Of a stretch of 64,000 bases of DNA, positions 63,904 to 64,000 are shown piece by piece; the stretch's first letter is position 1, and the number at the start of each line of letters is the position of its first letter. A model generated the notes under the pieces. The model was not told where the DNA came from, ran no database searches, and worked only from the letters and a program-made list of their open reading frames with translations. The DNA lies in the NCBI RefSeq assembly GCF_900107045.1, contig NZ_FNON01000008.1:248001-312000 (forward strand), given 5' to 3'. The position numbers and the translations under genes are program-made. The stretch is from Amycolatopsis xylanica (GTDB taxonomy: Bacteria; Actinomycetota; Actinomycetes; Mycobacteriales; Pseudonocardiaceae).

Positions 63904-64000
63904 CACGCCGGCTCGACGAGCCCGAGCAGGCTGCCGGGGCGCTGCGGCGGGTGAGGGTCGGACATCATCTCCCGGCGCGCGGTGCCGACCAGCTGCTCGG
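63903..64000 (-). CDS. C-terminal end of an unidentified gene
   Basis: Reading in from the right edge on the minus strand, 31 codons (EQLVGTARREMMSDPH, then a Pro/Arg/Gly-rich tail ending LLGLVEPA) lead to a TGA at 63903-63905, at the base of the shared terminator. Codon bias fits real coding. Too little is present to name a family. Confidence 0.5.
   Translation of the reverse strand, partial: EQLVGTARREMMSDPHPPQRPGSLLGLVEPA

Overview
This window is high-GC actinomycete DNA. The G/C-rich codon third positions, GTG and TTG starts, chains of ATGA/GTGA overlapping genes, a BTAD/NB-ARC regulator, an actinobacterial protein mannosyltransferase and an azole-forming peptide locus fit a Pseudonocardiaceae-type genome such as Amycolatopsis or a relative. 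The genus is an inference. No rRNA, tRNA or CRISPR array was seen.

Bases 1-5.8 kb hold the end of an IS701-type transposase, a SDR/MerR pair with a readable MerR-type promoter, a VOC protein, a secreted DUF4360 protein, an amidohydrolase and a HIT protein. Bases 5.8-15.3 kb form one tight nine-gene operon: MFS exporter, polysaccharide deacetylase with an unusual N-terminal domain, AurF-like diiron oxygenase, two dCTP-deaminase-like proteins, a GT4 and a GlfT2-like glycosyltransferase, a HAD phosphatase and a GH3 protein lacking the usual nucleophile. The two deaminase-like proteins each lack the essential residue the other keeps. This looks like an undescribed pathway for a nucleotide- or sugar-derived product.

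Bases 15.3-29.6 kb are mostly exported proteins (phospholipase A2, SRPBCC protein, GH8, trypsin-like protease, GH5, two ricin-type lectins, Tat-exported sugar isomerase-like protein), plus a SARP-type regulator, an SDR and a protein mannosyltransferase. Three related operator-like sites link the 5.8-15.3 kb operon, the GH8 gene and one lectin gene. Bases 29.6-40.2 kb hold two giant divergent secreted proteins. One has a hydrophobic hairpin and coiled coil, a BNR propeller and 94-residue repeats. The other has an N-terminal domain shared with a small secreted neighbour, an Ig-like domain and 95-residue repeats.

Bases 40-64 kb are a ribosomal-peptide region. One minus-strand operon (58.1-45.0 kb) encodes a lipoprotein, a ThiF/YcaO cyclodehydratase, a SagB dehydrogenase, an HlyD-type protein, a C39 peptidase/ABC exporter, an NHLM ABC exporter, a 120-residue NHLP-type precursor with a Cys-rich core, and two luciferase-like monooxygenases. 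Nearby are three short Gly-Gly precursor-like genes. Two of them end in the same LERI sequence and share a promoter signature. They lie beside PaaK-like adenylate-forming enzymes, a deoxyribosyltransferase-like protein, an APH-type kinase and a RapZ C-terminal domain protein.

A 46-bp perfect or near-perfect palindrome (PAL-A) occurs about ten times, almost always at a gene 3' end, and supplies the stop codon in several cases. One copy is split by a 150-bp MITE-like element that itself carries a second repeated palindrome (PAL-B).
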